Positions 33,887 to 43,371 of a stretch of 64,000 bases of DNA are shown here, piece after piece; within the stretch, counting starts at the first letter, position 1; the number at the start of each line of letters is the position of its first letter. The stretch comes from DATFBY01 sp035253585 (GTDB lineage: Bacteria; Gemmatimonadota; Gemmatimonadetes; Gemmatimonadales; Gemmatimonadaceae). The translations under genes were made by a program, and so were the position numbers. The notes below the pieces were generated by a model. That model was not told the DNA's origin. It ran no database searches and saw nothing but the letters and a program-made list of their open reading frames with translations. The DNA is taken from the NCBI GenBank assembly GCA_035253585.1, contig DATFBY010000008.1, positions 1-64,000 of the forward strand, in the 5' to 3' direction.

Positions 33887-35077
33887 CTACCCAAGCCCCA
33901 CCGACGCCGAATGAATCTCTTGCGACTCTTCCAGGTCCGCTAGAAACATTGCCGCGGCTTCCTTGCCTAACGTCGCGTCTTCGATCACCGCGTCGAGCTC
34001 GTAGTTCACAGCGAGCCCCAATGGGTTGAAATCGGTCGACCCAACTCGCACCCAGCGGTCATCGACCACCTGCGTCTTGGCGTGCATCATGTCCCCCTTC
34101 CACTCCCAGATGCGGACGCCGTTGCGCAGCAACCGACGGTAGTGGCGCCGGGTGAGCAAACGGACCCATGGATGATCGGACTTGCTCGGAACCAGCACGC
34201 GCACATCGACGCCATCCCGTGCCGCGCCGGCCAGCGCCTCGATCTCCCCGGCCGACGGAACGAAGTACGCATTCGCAATCCAAATGCATCGCTCGGCTGA
34301 TACCGCTTGGATCTGCAGCGCTCGCGCGATGCGATAGCGAAAGGGCTCGCCCTCGATGATTCCCACGACGGCGCCGGCATCGGTGGCGGGGTCGATGTGC
34401 GCGCCGCGCGCGGGTCTCACCAGGAAGCGCGCCGACGACCGGCGCTCTTCGCCGACCGCTCGGCGCCACATGAGGTCGAACGCCCGCTCCATGTCGCGCG
34501 CGGCCGGGCCGGCGATGTGAACCGCGGTATCCCTCCACCGTGCCTTGCGGCCGCGCCGCTCGAGATCGCGCCATTCTTCGCCGATCCCAATACCGCCGGT
34601 GATGCCGACGCTTCCGTCGACCACCAGGAGCTTCCGGTGATCGCGCGGAACGAGCCCCAACCACGGACGGATGCCGATCGGATTGAAGATGCGCACTGTG
34701 ATGCCGCCTTCGCGCATCTCCCGGAGAAAGCGCGTCGGAGTGTCGCGAGCACCGATGCCATCAGTGAGCACGCGGACGGTGACGCCGCGCTGCGTCGCCG
34801 CGCACAGCTCGCGCGCGAACATCCGGCCGACATCGTCGGCGCGGTAGATGTAGCTCTCGAGATCGATGCTCCGACGTGCGCCGCGAATCTCGTCGACCAT
34901 CCGCTCGAACGTACGCGGACCGTCGCGGAGGAGCGCGACACGATTGCCGCTCGACGCATCGGCGGCCGCGATGCGCCACAATCCGCGCGCGAAGAGTGGT
35001 CCGCGCGGTGTTGAAAGGGTCGTGTCGAGTTGCGCTGGCTGCGCTGAGCTAGCTGGCCGGGGAACGATGGAGCTCAT
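33887..35077 (-). CDS. Cardiolipin synthase-like phospholipase D
   Basis: 396 residues with two HKD motifs: DHRKLLVVDGSVGITGG near residue 147 and MHAKTQVVDDRWVRVGSTDF near 332. Spacing and the GSTDFNPLGL sequence are those of cardiolipin synthase ClsA/B-type enzymes, which condense two phosphatidylglycerols. Long N-terminal membrane helices of ClsA are absent, so it is more like the soluble ClsB form. Start is ATG; the 97 bp before the next minus-strand gene contain nothing recognised. Confidence 0.88.
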   Translation of the reverse strand: MSSIVPRPASSAQPAQLDTTLSTPRGPLFARGLWRIAAADASSGNRVALLRDGPRTFERMVDEIRGARRSIDLESYIYRADDVGRMFARELCAATQRGVTVRVLTDGIGARDTPTRFLREMREGGITVRIFNPIGIRPWLGLVPRDHRKLLVVDGSVGITGGIGIGEEWRDLERRGRKARWRDTAVHIAGPAARDMERAFDLMWRRAVGEERRSSARFLVRPARGAHIDPATDAGAVVGIIEGEPFRYRIARALQIQAVSAERCIWIANAYFVPSAGEIEALAGAARDGVDVRVLVPSKSDHPWVRLLTRRHYRRLLRNGVRIWEWKGDMMHAKTQVVDDRWVRVGSTDFNPLGLAVNYELDAVIEDATLGKEAAAMFLADLEESQEIHSASVGLG

Positions 35078-35151
35078 ATCCTAGCGGCGTGCCCAGGGGT
35101 GAATGTCGGTCCCTCGACACATCTTCCACAAGACGCTTTCCTGTCCCCGAC

Positions 35152-36594
35152 ATGTCCGCACGCTCACCGCTCGATCTCGATCACGATACCATGCGACGGT
35201 TGGGCCGTCGCGTCGCCGATCTCGTCGCCGATCATCTGGCATCGCTCCGCGATCAACCGGTGCTCACTGGCACTGGTCGTCACGAGGCAGTGCAGATGGT
35301 CGGCCTTTCGCCGCCGGCGAACGGCGCGGAATTCGAAGAGCTCCTGGAGACGCTTCGCACCAAGGTGTTCGCCTATCACGCGCGCGAGCCGCACCCCGGA
35401 TTCATAGCGTACGTCCCCAGCTGTCCAACCTTCCCCGCCGTACTCGGCGACTGGTTGGCGACCGGATTCAACTTTTTCGCCGGAGTCTGGTATGTCGCGT
35501 CGGGCCCCAATGCGCTCGAGCTCGTGGTGCTCGACTGGTTTCGGGAATGGCTGGGAATGCCGCTTGGCGCCGGCGGGTTGCTCACATCGGGAGGCTCGAC
35601 TGCCACGTTGATGGCCGTGGTCGCCGCGCGCCACGCCGCCATCGGTGACGACCCGGCTCTGCTCGCCAGACTTGTCGTCTATACCAGCGATCAGGCGCAC
35701 TCGTCGGTGGATCGTGCGGCATGGATCGCCGGCGTTGCGAGAGCAAACGTGCGTGCGTTGCCGAGCGATGAGGCGTTCCGCCTAACGACTGCATCGCTCA
35801 CGGCGGCGATGGAGGAGGATCGCGCAGCGGGAAGGATTCCGTTCATGGTGGTGGCGAGCGCAGGGACGACCAATACCGGCGCCGTCGATCCGCTGGATGA
35901 CATCGCGACGTTGTGCGAGCGAGAGCGCGTGTGGTTCCACATCGATGCCGCCTACGGTGGGTTCGCAGCGATCAGCGAACGTGGCCGTGCACTGTTCGGT
36001 GGGCTCTCGGGATTTCGCCGCGCGGATTCCGTCACTGTCGACGCGCACAAGTGGCTCTTCGTTCCATTCGAGTGTGGCGGTCTGCTGGTGCGCGAGCCGC
36101 GTCGCCTCAAGGATGCGTTTCAGATCTACCCGGACTACTTGAAGGACGGAGAGACGCAGGGCGATGAGGTGAACTTCGCCGACTATGGCGAACAGCTCAC
36201 TCGATACTCGCGAGCGCTCAAGGTGTGGCTGTCGGTCAGCTATTTCGGAGTCGACGCCATTCGCGCGGGAATCGACGGTGGAATGAACGTTGCCGCCGCC
36301 GCGGAACAATTCGTTCGAGCAGCGCCCGAGCTCGAAGTATTGTCTCCCGCGCAATTCGGGATTTTCTGCTTTCGGGCAATTCGCCGTGGCGCGAGCGATG
36401 ACGAGCTCGACACCTTGAATCAGCGCATAAACGCCGCGATAAATGCCGAGGGGCGGTTCTTCATCTCGTCGACACGCTTACACGGGGTGTTCGCGCTGCG
36501 CATCTGCATCCTTGGATATCGAACTACCGAGGCGGATGTGAGAGAACTGGTCAACCGCGTGATAGAGCTGGCTCGCGAGCTGGCCCAGAATTAG
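35152..36594 (+). CDS. PLP-dependent group II decarboxylase
   Basis: 480 residues from ATG at 35152; a GTG at 35089 would add 21 residues. PLP lysine in DAHKWLFVPFECG, PLP-ring Asp in HIDAAYGGF, and HPGFIAYVPS near the N-terminus identify the aromatic-L-amino-acid/glutamate/diaminobutyrate decarboxylase family; the sequence looks closest to the aromatic amino acid type. Amine product unknown. No cofactor or transport gene sits next to it. Confidence 0.88.
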   Translation: MSARSPLDLDHDTMRRLGRRVADLVADHLASLRDQPVLTGTGRHEAVQMVGLSPPANGAEFEELLETLRTKVFAYHAREPHPGFIAYVPSCPTFPAVLGDWLATGFNFFAGVWYVASGPNALELVVLDWFREWLGMPLGAGGLLTSGGSTATLMAVVAARHAAIGDDPALLARLVVYTSDQAHSSVDRAAWIAGVARANVRALPSDEAFRLTTASLTAAMEEDRAAGRIPFMVVASAGTTNTGAVDPLDDIATLCERERVWFHIDAAYGGFAAISERGRALFGGLSGFRRADSVTVDAHKWLFVPFECGGLLVREPRRLKDAFQIYPDYLKDGETQGDEVNFADYGEQLTRYSRALKVWLSVSYFGVDAIRAGIDGGMNVAAAAEQFVRAAPELEVLSPAQFGIFCFRAIRRGASDDELDTLNQRINAAINAEGRFFISSTRLHGVFALRICILGYRTTEADVRELVNRVIELARELAQN

Positions 36595-36716
36595 CCGCCG
36601 TGGAGCGCGTCAACTGGCAATGTATGGTCAGGGGGTGCATCATCGATGCCCCTCCCCCGCGCGCCGCCAGCTGCTCCATCCAGGGTCCACGCGAGATTCC
36701 TCTACCGAGGCCGTTC

Positions 36717-38681
36717 ATGCGCTGCACCGCACTGCTGCTGGCCGCACTGGCGTCGACGATCGCGTCGCCGCTCTCGGCTCAAGCACCGAAGATCACGCCG
36801 AAGGGTGATCCGTCCGTCAAGAACGACACGATCTACTCGCTCGCGGTGAAGCCCGAGGATCATCCCGACGAGCCGTACGTGATGCTGCTGGACGATGGCG
36901 TGGTGCGGATCGAAGCGGACGGCACGGGGACGAAGACCTATCGGATGGTAGTTCAGATTCTCCAGCAGGACGCGGTGGAGGATTGGGCCGAGCGGTCGTT
37001 CTCGTATTCGCCAGGGCACGAGCGCCTAACAGTGAACTGGGTGAAGGTCGTTCGGCCGAACGGGCAGGTCGTGAGCGACAAGCCGGCGATCTCGCAGGAC
37101 GCCGACATCCCGGCGCGGCTCAGCGACCCGGTGTACGGCGATCGCAAGGTGCGTCGATTCTCGTTGAGCGGAGTGGAGCCTGGCACGATCGTCGACTTCA
37201 GCTATACGACCGAGGAGCTGAAGCCTTTCCTGCCCGGCGATTTCTTCGCGTACTGGAGCGTGCAAACCGGCGCCTTCACGCGTCGCTCGCGCTATGTCGT
37301 CGACATGCCCGCGTCGTACACGCCGCGCATGAAAGAGCGCAATCTCAACTTCGCGCGCAGGGAGACGACGGCCAACGGTCGTCGCGTGGTGACGTGGGCG
37401 ACGAAGGACATCCCCAAGGTGAAGCAGGAGCCGTACGCCGCCGACTCGAACGACGTGTACATGTCGATCGCGCTGTCATCGCCGACCGACTGGCAGCGGC
37501 TGGCATCGTGGTACGGCGGATTGGCGAAGGACCGCTATGCGCTCACGCCCGCGCTCGAGAAGAAGCTTGGCGAGCTGGTGAAGGATGCGCGAAGCTGGGA
37601 TGACTCGCTCCGCGCCGTGCACCGCTGGGTGGCCCAGGACATCCGCTACGTGTCCATCGCGTTAGGCATCGGCGGCTATCAACCGCGCTCGCCGGCCACG
37701 GTGCTGGAGACCCAGTATGGTGACTGCAAGGACAAGGCGACGATCTTCGTGGCGATGGTGCAGCGAATGGGACGCAAGGCGTATCCGGTGTTGCTCAACT
37801 CCACCGGCGGCGTCGATCGTGATTTACCGTCGATCGAGCAGTTCGATCACGCGATCGCCGCGGTGGAGCGTCCCGAAGGTGGCTATCTCTTCGTTGATCT
37901 GACCTCGGAGCTGACGCCACTCGGCTCCCTCCCCTTCGACGAGCAGGGTGAATTTGCGTTGGTGGTGCATCCCGATGGCCGCGGGGAGGAGGTGACACTC
38001 CCCAAGGATCCACCGAGCACCAATCTCGCCGAGACGTTGATCGTGGGCGAGCTGCTGCCTAACGGGAAGGTGAACGCGCGGTACGTCGAGCGCGCGTTAG
38101 GCGCGCGCCAGTACTCGCTGCGTGGCATGTTCACCTCGCCACTGGATTCGACCAAGCGCGCGATGCTCACGCGCGCCATCGCGCAAAACGTTTTCACCGG
38201 CGCGTCGGGCGACAGCTTGAAGATCTTCGATGGGAAGGACCTGGCCGCCGAGCCGAGGGTCGAGATACTGGTGCGCGAGGGACAGGCGGCCAAGCCCGCC
38301 GGACGGACGGCGATCTTGACGCTTCCCTTCTCGAACATGTCGGGGTTCGCCAACAGCGCTGCCGAGCTGGAATCGCGAGGACAGCGGAAGTTCCCGATCG
38401 ATGTCGCGGCCGTGGTTGGACCCATCGCCGGCGTGTCAGAGATGAGATTGACGCTGCCGGCGGGGTGGAAGGCGCAGTTGCCGTCCAACCTGAAGGTGAC
38501 CGGCGCGTATGGGACATACACGGTGGAATACGCGCAGACGGGTCGGGAGCTTCGAGTAGTGAAGAAGGTGGAAGGCGCGGAGGGTGTGCAGCCGCCCGAG
38601 AAAGTGGGAGAGTTGATCAAGTGGATGAAGGAAATGTCGGCCGATGACGTCCAATACATCGTCCTGGAGCAGGGGAACTGA
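36717..38681 (+). CDS. Exported DUF3857/transglutaminase-like protein
   Basis: 654 residues from ATG at 36717, which starts a signal peptide (MRCTALLLAALASTIASPLS, cleaved before QAPK). DUF3857 lies in the first half (DDGVVRIEADGTGTKTYRMV); a transglutaminase-like core follows with YGDCKDKATIF (Cys), IEQFDHAIAAV (His) and FVDLTS (Asp). The C-terminal quarter is beta-rich. It is probably exported to the periplasm or surface; role in peptide or protein processing is inferred. A 272-bp inverted repeat element begins right after the stop. Confidence 0.87.
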   Translation: MRCTALLLAALASTIASPLSAQAPKITPKGDPSVKNDTIYSLAVKPEDHPDEPYVMLLDDGVVRIEADGTGTKTYRMVVQILQQDAVEDWAERSFSYSPGHERLTVNWVKVVRPNGQVVSDKPAISQDADIPARLSDPVYGDRKVRRFSLSGVEPGTIVDFSYTTEELKPFLPGDFFAYWSVQTGAFTRRSRYVVDMPASYTPRMKERNLNFARRETTANGRRVVTWATKDIPKVKQEPYAADSNDVYMSIALSSPTDWQRLASWYGGLAKDRYALTPALEKKLGELVKDARSWDDSLRAVHRWVAQDIRYVSIALGIGGYQPRSPATVLETQYGDCKDKATIFVAMVQRMGRKAYPVLLNSTGGVDRDLPSIEQFDHAIAAVERPEGGYLFVDLTSELTPLGSLPFDEQGEFALVVHPDGRGEEVTLPKDPPSTNLAETLIVGELLPNGKVNARYVERALGARQYSLRGMFTSPLDSTKRAMLTRAIAQNVFTGASGDSLKIFDGKDLAAEPRVEILVREGQAAKPAGRTAILTLPFSNMSGFANSAAELESRGQRKFPIDVAAVVGPIAGVSEMRLTLPAGWKAQLPSNLKVTGAYGTYTVEYAQTGRELRVVKKVEGAEGVQPPEKVGELIKWMKEMSADDVQYIVLEQGN

Positions 38682-38953
38682 AGATGTGCGAAAGCCATCG
38701 CGGATATGTAATGGCATCGCACATCGGCAATCGAGATGTGCGGTGTGCAAGACTGCGAGCCGTCAGCTTCGAGGCCACCAAGTAGGCTAGTACGGCGAGC
38801 GGACTACCAGTACGGGATTTTTCCGGGCCGAGCCGGGCGCGTATTGAAGAAGCGCGCGCGGTCTCGGCCCGGTGTGCGTCGTGATCGCACCTCGCACATT
38901 TCGATTGCCGATGCGCGATGCAATCACATATCCGCGATGGCTTTCGCACATTT
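38682..38953. repeat. Nested inverted repeat element, GATGTGCG family, 272 bp
   Basis: Arms of about 61 bp (38682-38743 and 38893-38953) are near-perfect reverse complements; each contains the 22-bp family core (CGCGGATATGTGATTGCATC with small changes). The 149-bp interior has its own hairpin, arms CCGGGCCGAG at 38823 and CTCGGCCCGG at 38863. The 322-bp space between the transglutaminase stop and fabI is filled mostly by it; no gene is seen there. It may be a short non-autonomous mobile element or an expanded terminator. Confidence 0.75.
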
Positions 38954-39003
38954 GCGATGCCCTGCCCTTGCGCGCTGCTGCAAGGGCTTCTTATTAGACC
39001 AGC

Positions 39004-39918
39004 ATGCTGGCAATTGATCTCTCCGGCAAACGCGCGCTCGTCGCCGGCGTCGCCGACGATGCCGGGTTTGGATTCGCAATCTCCAAGGCCCTCGCTGAAG
39101 CCGGCGCGAAAGTTTCGGTCGCCACGTGGCCGCCGGCGCTCAACATCTTCATGAATCTCCTCGAGCGAGGAAAGCTCGATACCTCTCGAGTGATGCCTGA
39201 CGGGCGCAGGCTCGAGTACGAAAAGATCTACCCCCTCGACGCCGAATACTCGACACTGGAAGAGGCACCGGAGGAGATCCGCGCCAACAAGCGCTACAAG
39301 GACGTTGGGGATTTTTCCATCGACGGATTGGCGAAGCGGCTGGTCGAGGACTTTGGCGAGCAGCCGCTCGATATCCTCGTGCACTCGCTCGCCAACGGAC
39401 CCGAAGTGAAGAAGCCGCTGCTGGAGACCAGCCGGCGTGGCTACCTCAGCGCGCTCAGCGTGAGCACGTACTCGCTGGTGGCGATGGTCAGCAGATTTGG
39501 ACCGCTCATGCGGTCGGGCGGATCGGTGCTCTCGCTCACCTACATGGCGGGAGAGCGCGTGATCCCCGGATACGGCGGCGGGATGTCCTCTGCCAAGGCC
39601 GCACTGGAAAGCGACACCCGCGTGCTCGCCTACGAAGCAGGTCGCCGGTTCGGCGTCCGCGTCAATTGCATCTCGGCCGGGCCGCTTGCGTCACGTGCGG
39701 CGAGCGCAATCGGCATCATCGAGAAAATGGTCGAGTACGTCTCGGCCAATGCACCCCTCAGCGAGCCGCTCGACGCCCGCGAAGTCGGCACCGCCGCCGC
39801 GTTCCTTTGCAGCCCGCTGGCGAGCGCAATCACGGCGACGGTGCTCTACGTCGACAAGGGATACCACGCGATGGGGATGGCGGTCCAGCAGATCGCCGCC
39901 GAACCCCAGACTCGTTAG
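39004..39918 (+). CDS. fabI: Enoyl-[acyl-carrier-protein] reductase, FabI long type
   Basis: 304 residues, longer than the 260 of E. coli FabI. It reduces enoyl-ACP with NADH in the last step of fatty acid elongation. SGKRALVAGVADDAGFGFAI is the nucleotide site and YGGGMSSAKAALESDTRVLA holds the catalytic Tyr-x6-Lys. The insertion after the second strand (ALNIFMNLLERGKLD, KIYPLDAEYST, NKRYKDVGD) is that of chloroplast/Chlamydia/Bacteroidota-type FabI. The stop is shared with the convergent permease stop in a CGTTAGGC octamer. Confidence 0.95.
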   Translation: MLAIDLSGKRALVAGVADDAGFGFAISKALAEAGAKVSVATWPPALNIFMNLLERGKLDTSRVMPDGRRLEYEKIYPLDAEYSTLEEAPEEIRANKRYKDVGDFSIDGLAKRLVEDFGEQPLDILVHSLANGPEVKKPLLETSRRGYLSALSVSTYSLVAMVSRFGPLMRSGGSVLSLTYMAGERVIPGYGGGMSSAKAALESDTRVLAYEAGRRFGVRVNCISAGPLASRAASAIGIIEKMVEYVSANAPLSEPLDAREVGTAAAFLCSPLASAITATVLYVDKGYHAMGMAVQQIAAEPQTR

Positions 39919-41369
39919 GCAGCCTCCTGCCGCCGCGCCTGGTTCATCCGCTCCGCGTTCTTGCGGCTGTACGCGAAGTACACCACGAAGCCGACCGCCA
40001 ACCATATGATGAGCCGCTCCCACGTCTGCCACGGGAGGCCGGCCATCTGCGCGAAACAGATCACGGCACCGAGGATCGGAACCCAGGGCATGCCGGGCGT
40101 GCGGAACGGACGATGAAGCTCGGGAGCGGTGCGGCGGAGAATGATCACCGCGATGCAGACGATGACGAACGCCAGCAGCGTGCCCATGCTGGTGAGCTGG
40201 CTCAACACCGTGATCGGAACCGCGCCCGCCACGACTGCGGCGATGCTGCCCGTGAGCAGCGTGCTCACGTGGGGCGTCCGGAATCGCGGGTGAATCGCGC
40301 GGAAGGCGCCCGGCAGAAGACCATCGCGGCTCATGGAGTAGAACACCCGCGTCTGGCCTAACAACAGCACCAGCATCACGCTCGAAATTCCGGCCAGCGC
40401 GCCGACGCTGATCAGCGGGCTCAACCACCGCACTCCCGCCGCCTCGATTCCTACCGCGATCGGATTCGGAACGTTGAGCTGCGTGTAGTGGACGATGCCG
40501 GTCAGCACCAGCGCCACGGCGATGAACAGCACGGTACAGATCGCCAACGATGCCAGGATGCCGATCGGCATGTCGCGCTGCGGATTCTTCGCCTCCTGCG
40601 CCGCGGTAGACACGGCGTCGAATCCGATGTAGGCGAAGAAGATCACGCCGGCGCCGCGCAGAATGCCCGACCAGCCGAAGCTCCCGAATGAGCCGGTGTT
40701 CTCGGGGATGAAGGGCTGCCAGTTGCTCGGGTTGATGTACGCTACGCCCACCGCCACGAACAGCAGCAACACGAGCACCTTCACCACGACGATGACGGCG
40801 TTCACCATTGCCGATTCTTTGATTCCAACGACCAGCAGCAGCATCACGGCAAGGATCACCAGCGTCGCCGGAACGTTGTAGATCCCTTGTACGACGCTGC
40901 CATCCGCCAACGTGATCATTGTTCCCGGAGCAGTGGTGAACTGCGGCGGAATCGCGATGCCTAACGACTGGAGCAGGCTGGAGGCATACCCGGACCAGCC
41001 GACGGCCACCGTCGCGGCGCTCAGCCCGTACTCGAGGATCAGGTCCCATCCGATGATCCAGGCGAACAGCTCGCCCAGCGTCGCATACGCGTACGTATAC
41101 GCGCTCCCCGAGACGGGGATCAGGCTGGCGAACTCGGCGTAGCAGAGCCCGGCGAACGCGCAGCCGACGCCGGCGATGATCATCGAGATCACCAGAGCGG
41201 GGCCGGCGAATTGCGCGGCCGCGGTCCCCGTCAGCACGAAAATCCCCGTGCCGATGATCGCACCGATTCCCAGCATCGTCAGGTTCATCGGACCCAAGGT
41301 CCGCTTCAACCCGCCGGACGTGGCCTCGCTCTGCAGCTCGGCGATGCTCTTCTTGGTGAACAGGCCCAT
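39915..41369 (-). CDS. APC-superfamily amino acid permease
   Basis: 484 residues from the ATG at 41367-41369 (MGLFTKKSIAELQSEATSGG); an upstream start at 41420 adds only non-conserved residues. About 12 helices. GIGAIIGTGIFVLTGTAAAQ is the first helix motif of the APC family, and IGFDAVSTAAQEAKNPQRDM the conserved loop after helix 6; similarity is to cationic amino acid transporters (YfnA/CAT type). It should import amino acids with H+. Ends convergently with fabI. Confidence 0.9.
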   Translation of the reverse strand: MGLFTKKSIAELQSEATSGGLKRTLGPMNLTMLGIGAIIGTGIFVLTGTAAAQFAGPALVISMIIAGVGCAFAGLCYAEFASLIPVSGSAYTYAYATLGELFAWIIGWDLILEYGLSAATVAVGWSGYASSLLQSLGIAIPPQFTTAPGTMITLADGSVVQGIYNVPATLVILAVMLLLVVGIKESAMVNAVIVVVKVLVLLLFVAVGVAYINPSNWQPFIPENTGSFGSFGWSGILRGAGVIFFAYIGFDAVSTAAQEAKNPQRDMPIGILASLAICTVLFIAVALVLTGIVHYTQLNVPNPIAVGIEAAGVRWLSPLISVGALAGISSVMLVLLLGQTRVFYSMSRDGLLPGAFRAIHPRFRTPHVSTLLTGSIAAVVAGAVPITVLSQLTSMGTLLAFVIVCIAVIILRRTAPELHRPFRTPGMPWVPILGAVICFAQMAGLPWQTWERLIIWLAVGFVVYFAYSRKNAERMNQARRQEAA

Positions 41370-41619
41370 CGTCGCCCCGTCTGTAGTTGGCGCGCCCATG
41401 ATGGGGCGACAGGCGAGCACGGGCTGTAGGTGCCCGGTGCACGAGCCGTCAGAGGCGAATCGCCCGGCGCGCGCTCGGCGCGCGTTGGAGCGAGCCGGCG
41501 CATACCCGTGTCAGAACGGGGTCAGAGCAGCGCTAGTACGATTGGTCCCAAAGACGCTGAGACTTGCGCCATCCGCGCTCCGCGTCCCATGAATGACCTT
41601 CATAGTTTCCTGGTAAGGC

Positions 41620-43371
41620 ATGCTACGCCTTAATAGCAGCAAGCGCTCAGGACGGACCACTCCCGCCAGAGCGCCCGCACCCGCCCGCCCGCCTCGGTCC
41701 GCGGAGTACGTGGGGGCGCTCTGCGCTACGCTAGTGGTCGCTGGCGGGTTGGCATTCGAGGCGTACGATGCGGCGCGATCGCACCGGCAGACGGCCGAGC
41801 GAGCGCTGCAGGAGTTCGCCGGCTTCGCCGCGCGCGCGTATGCCGCGCGCGCCGAGGAAAGCGTGCGCAGCGAAGCCACCCCCATCCTGGCCCCGATCAC
41901 CGGTGTGCGCGCATCGTCGCCCTTCGAGCGGCTGGCCCCTCCGAGCGCGCTCGCCGAGGCAGCCGGAGGTGTGTTCCGATGCGCGGACCCATCATTGGAT
42001 GCACGGCGCTCGTACTTGCGCATCGATTTTCGTGACGGATCGCTTGCCACCGCTGGAGCCGCGCTCGAAACCCGGGAGCTGAACGCGCTCTCCCATGCCA
42101 TCGCCGAGCATGCACGCGCTTCATACCTCCCTGATTGGACCGCCGCGGTGCTGCTGGACGACGATCCCTCGCGCAGCGATCGCGCGATCATCTACGGCGT
42201 GAAGTACGCCGAGCACGGGGCGCCGATCGCCGCCTATGCGCTCACGACGTGCGTCGACGCCCTCCATGCGCCGTTGGCCGCCGCCGCGGTCGCACCGCTG
42301 CTCCCGGCAACCGCCACCGGCGGGATGCCTGACGATTCGGTTCTTTCATTGAGCGTGCGGACGGCGAGCGGAAAGGTCGTCTACGGAAAGGGCGAGCACT
42401 TCGACTCGCCCTTCGCCGCCGATGTCTCGCTACCGGTTGCCGGCCGACTCCAGGCGACCGTGACACTCCATCCCGATGCCGTGAACCGCATCGTCATCGG
42501 TCCCCTGCCGCGCTCCATCATCGCCGATCTGCTCATCCTGCTCGGCCTGACGGGTGCGCTGCTGTTGCTCGCAACAGTGCAGGTGCGCCGGGAGCAGGAG
42601 CTGGCCCGGTTGCGCGCCGACTTCACCTCCAGCGTGTCGCACGAGCTTCGCACACCGCTCGCGCAAATCATGCTCTTCGCCGAGACGTTGCAGCTCGACC
42701 GCGTGCGCTCGGAGGCCGAGCGCCGCGAGGCGGTCGATGTCATCCTCCAGGAGGCGCGCCGACTGCTGCACCTGGTGGAGAACGTGCTGCACGTTTCGCG
42801 CAGTGAGCGTGGACTGACGCAGCTGCGGCTCGAGCGGCGGCAGCTGGCGCCGCTGGTGGGCGAAGCAGTCACCGCGTTCGCGGGGATCGCGGAGGGCGCC
42901 GAGGCGTCCGTGCATGCACACCTCGATTCGTCGCTCACCGCGGATGTCGATGCTTGGGCGGTGCGTCAGATGCTGCTCAACCTGCTCGACAACGCGGTGA
43001 AGTACGGACCCCGCGGCCAGCTCATCGAAGTGTCGGCGGAGCTGCGTGATGGTCGTGTGTTGCTGCACGTCGACGATCAGGGTCCGGGGATTCCGATCGC
43101 CGACCGCGACCGGATCTTCTCTCCATTCGTTAGGCTCGATGTGGGGAGCAAGGGTCCGCCGGGGAGCGGCATCGGGCTGGCGGTGGTGCGCGAGCTGGCC
43201 GAGCGTCACGGCGGGCGGGCCACGGCGGGCGATGCGCCCGGTGGAGGCGCGCGCCTAACGATCGAATTTCCTCATGGGGAGCGCGCGGCCCAGCCTGTTC
43301 TCGAGTGGCGCCCGCTGACCTCGAACAATGGAGACCGCGCACATGCCGCGCATTCTGCTGATCGAGGATAA
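41620..43371 (+). CDS. Sensor histidine kinase A of a tandem pair
   Basis: 583 residues. A membrane helix near residue 35 and another near 310 enclose a periplasmic sensor of about 260 residues; after them come HisKA (SVSHELRTPLAQIMLF, His near residue 341) and HATPase_c (LLNLLDNAVKYGP, DDQGPGIPIADRD, GSGIGLAVVRELAERHGG). Probably phosphorylates the regulator encoded next, whose start lies inside the kinase 3' end. The sensor region keeps AARSH..AERAL like kinase B. AAGG before the ATG is too close for a normal Shine-Dalgarno, so the start is uncertain. Confidence 0.88.
   Translation: MLRLNSSKRSGRTTPARAPAPARPPRSAEYVGALCATLVVAGGLAFEAYDAARSHRQTAERALQEFAGFAARAYAARAEESVRSEATPILAPITGVRASSPFERLAPPSALAEAAGGVFRCADPSLDARRSYLRIDFRDGSLATAGAALETRELNALSHAIAEHARASYLPDWTAAVLLDDDPSRSDRAIIYGVKYAEHGAPIAAYALTTCVDALHAPLAAAAVAPLLPATATGGMPDDSVLSLSVRTASGKVVYGKGEHFDSPFAADVSLPVAGRLQATVTLHPDAVNRIVIGPLPRSIIADLLILLGLTGALLLLATVQVRREQELARLRADFTSSVSHELRTPLAQIMLFAETLQLDRVRSEAERREAVDVILQEARRLLHLVENVLHVSRSERGLTQLRLERRQLAPLVGEAVTAFAGIAEGAEASVHAHLDSSLTADVDAWAVRQMLLNLLDNAVKYGPRGQLIEVSAELRDGRVLLHVDDQGPGIPIADRDRIFSPFVRLDVGSKGPPGSGIGLAVVRELAERHGGRATAGDAPGGGARLTIEFPHGERAAQPVLEWRPLTSNNGDRAHAAHSADRG

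Noticed and set aside
39691..41442. A 583-codon minus-strand open frame across fabI and the permease
   Set aside because: It runs in another frame across the permease and into the fabI 3' end; the permease and FabI both have clear family motifs.
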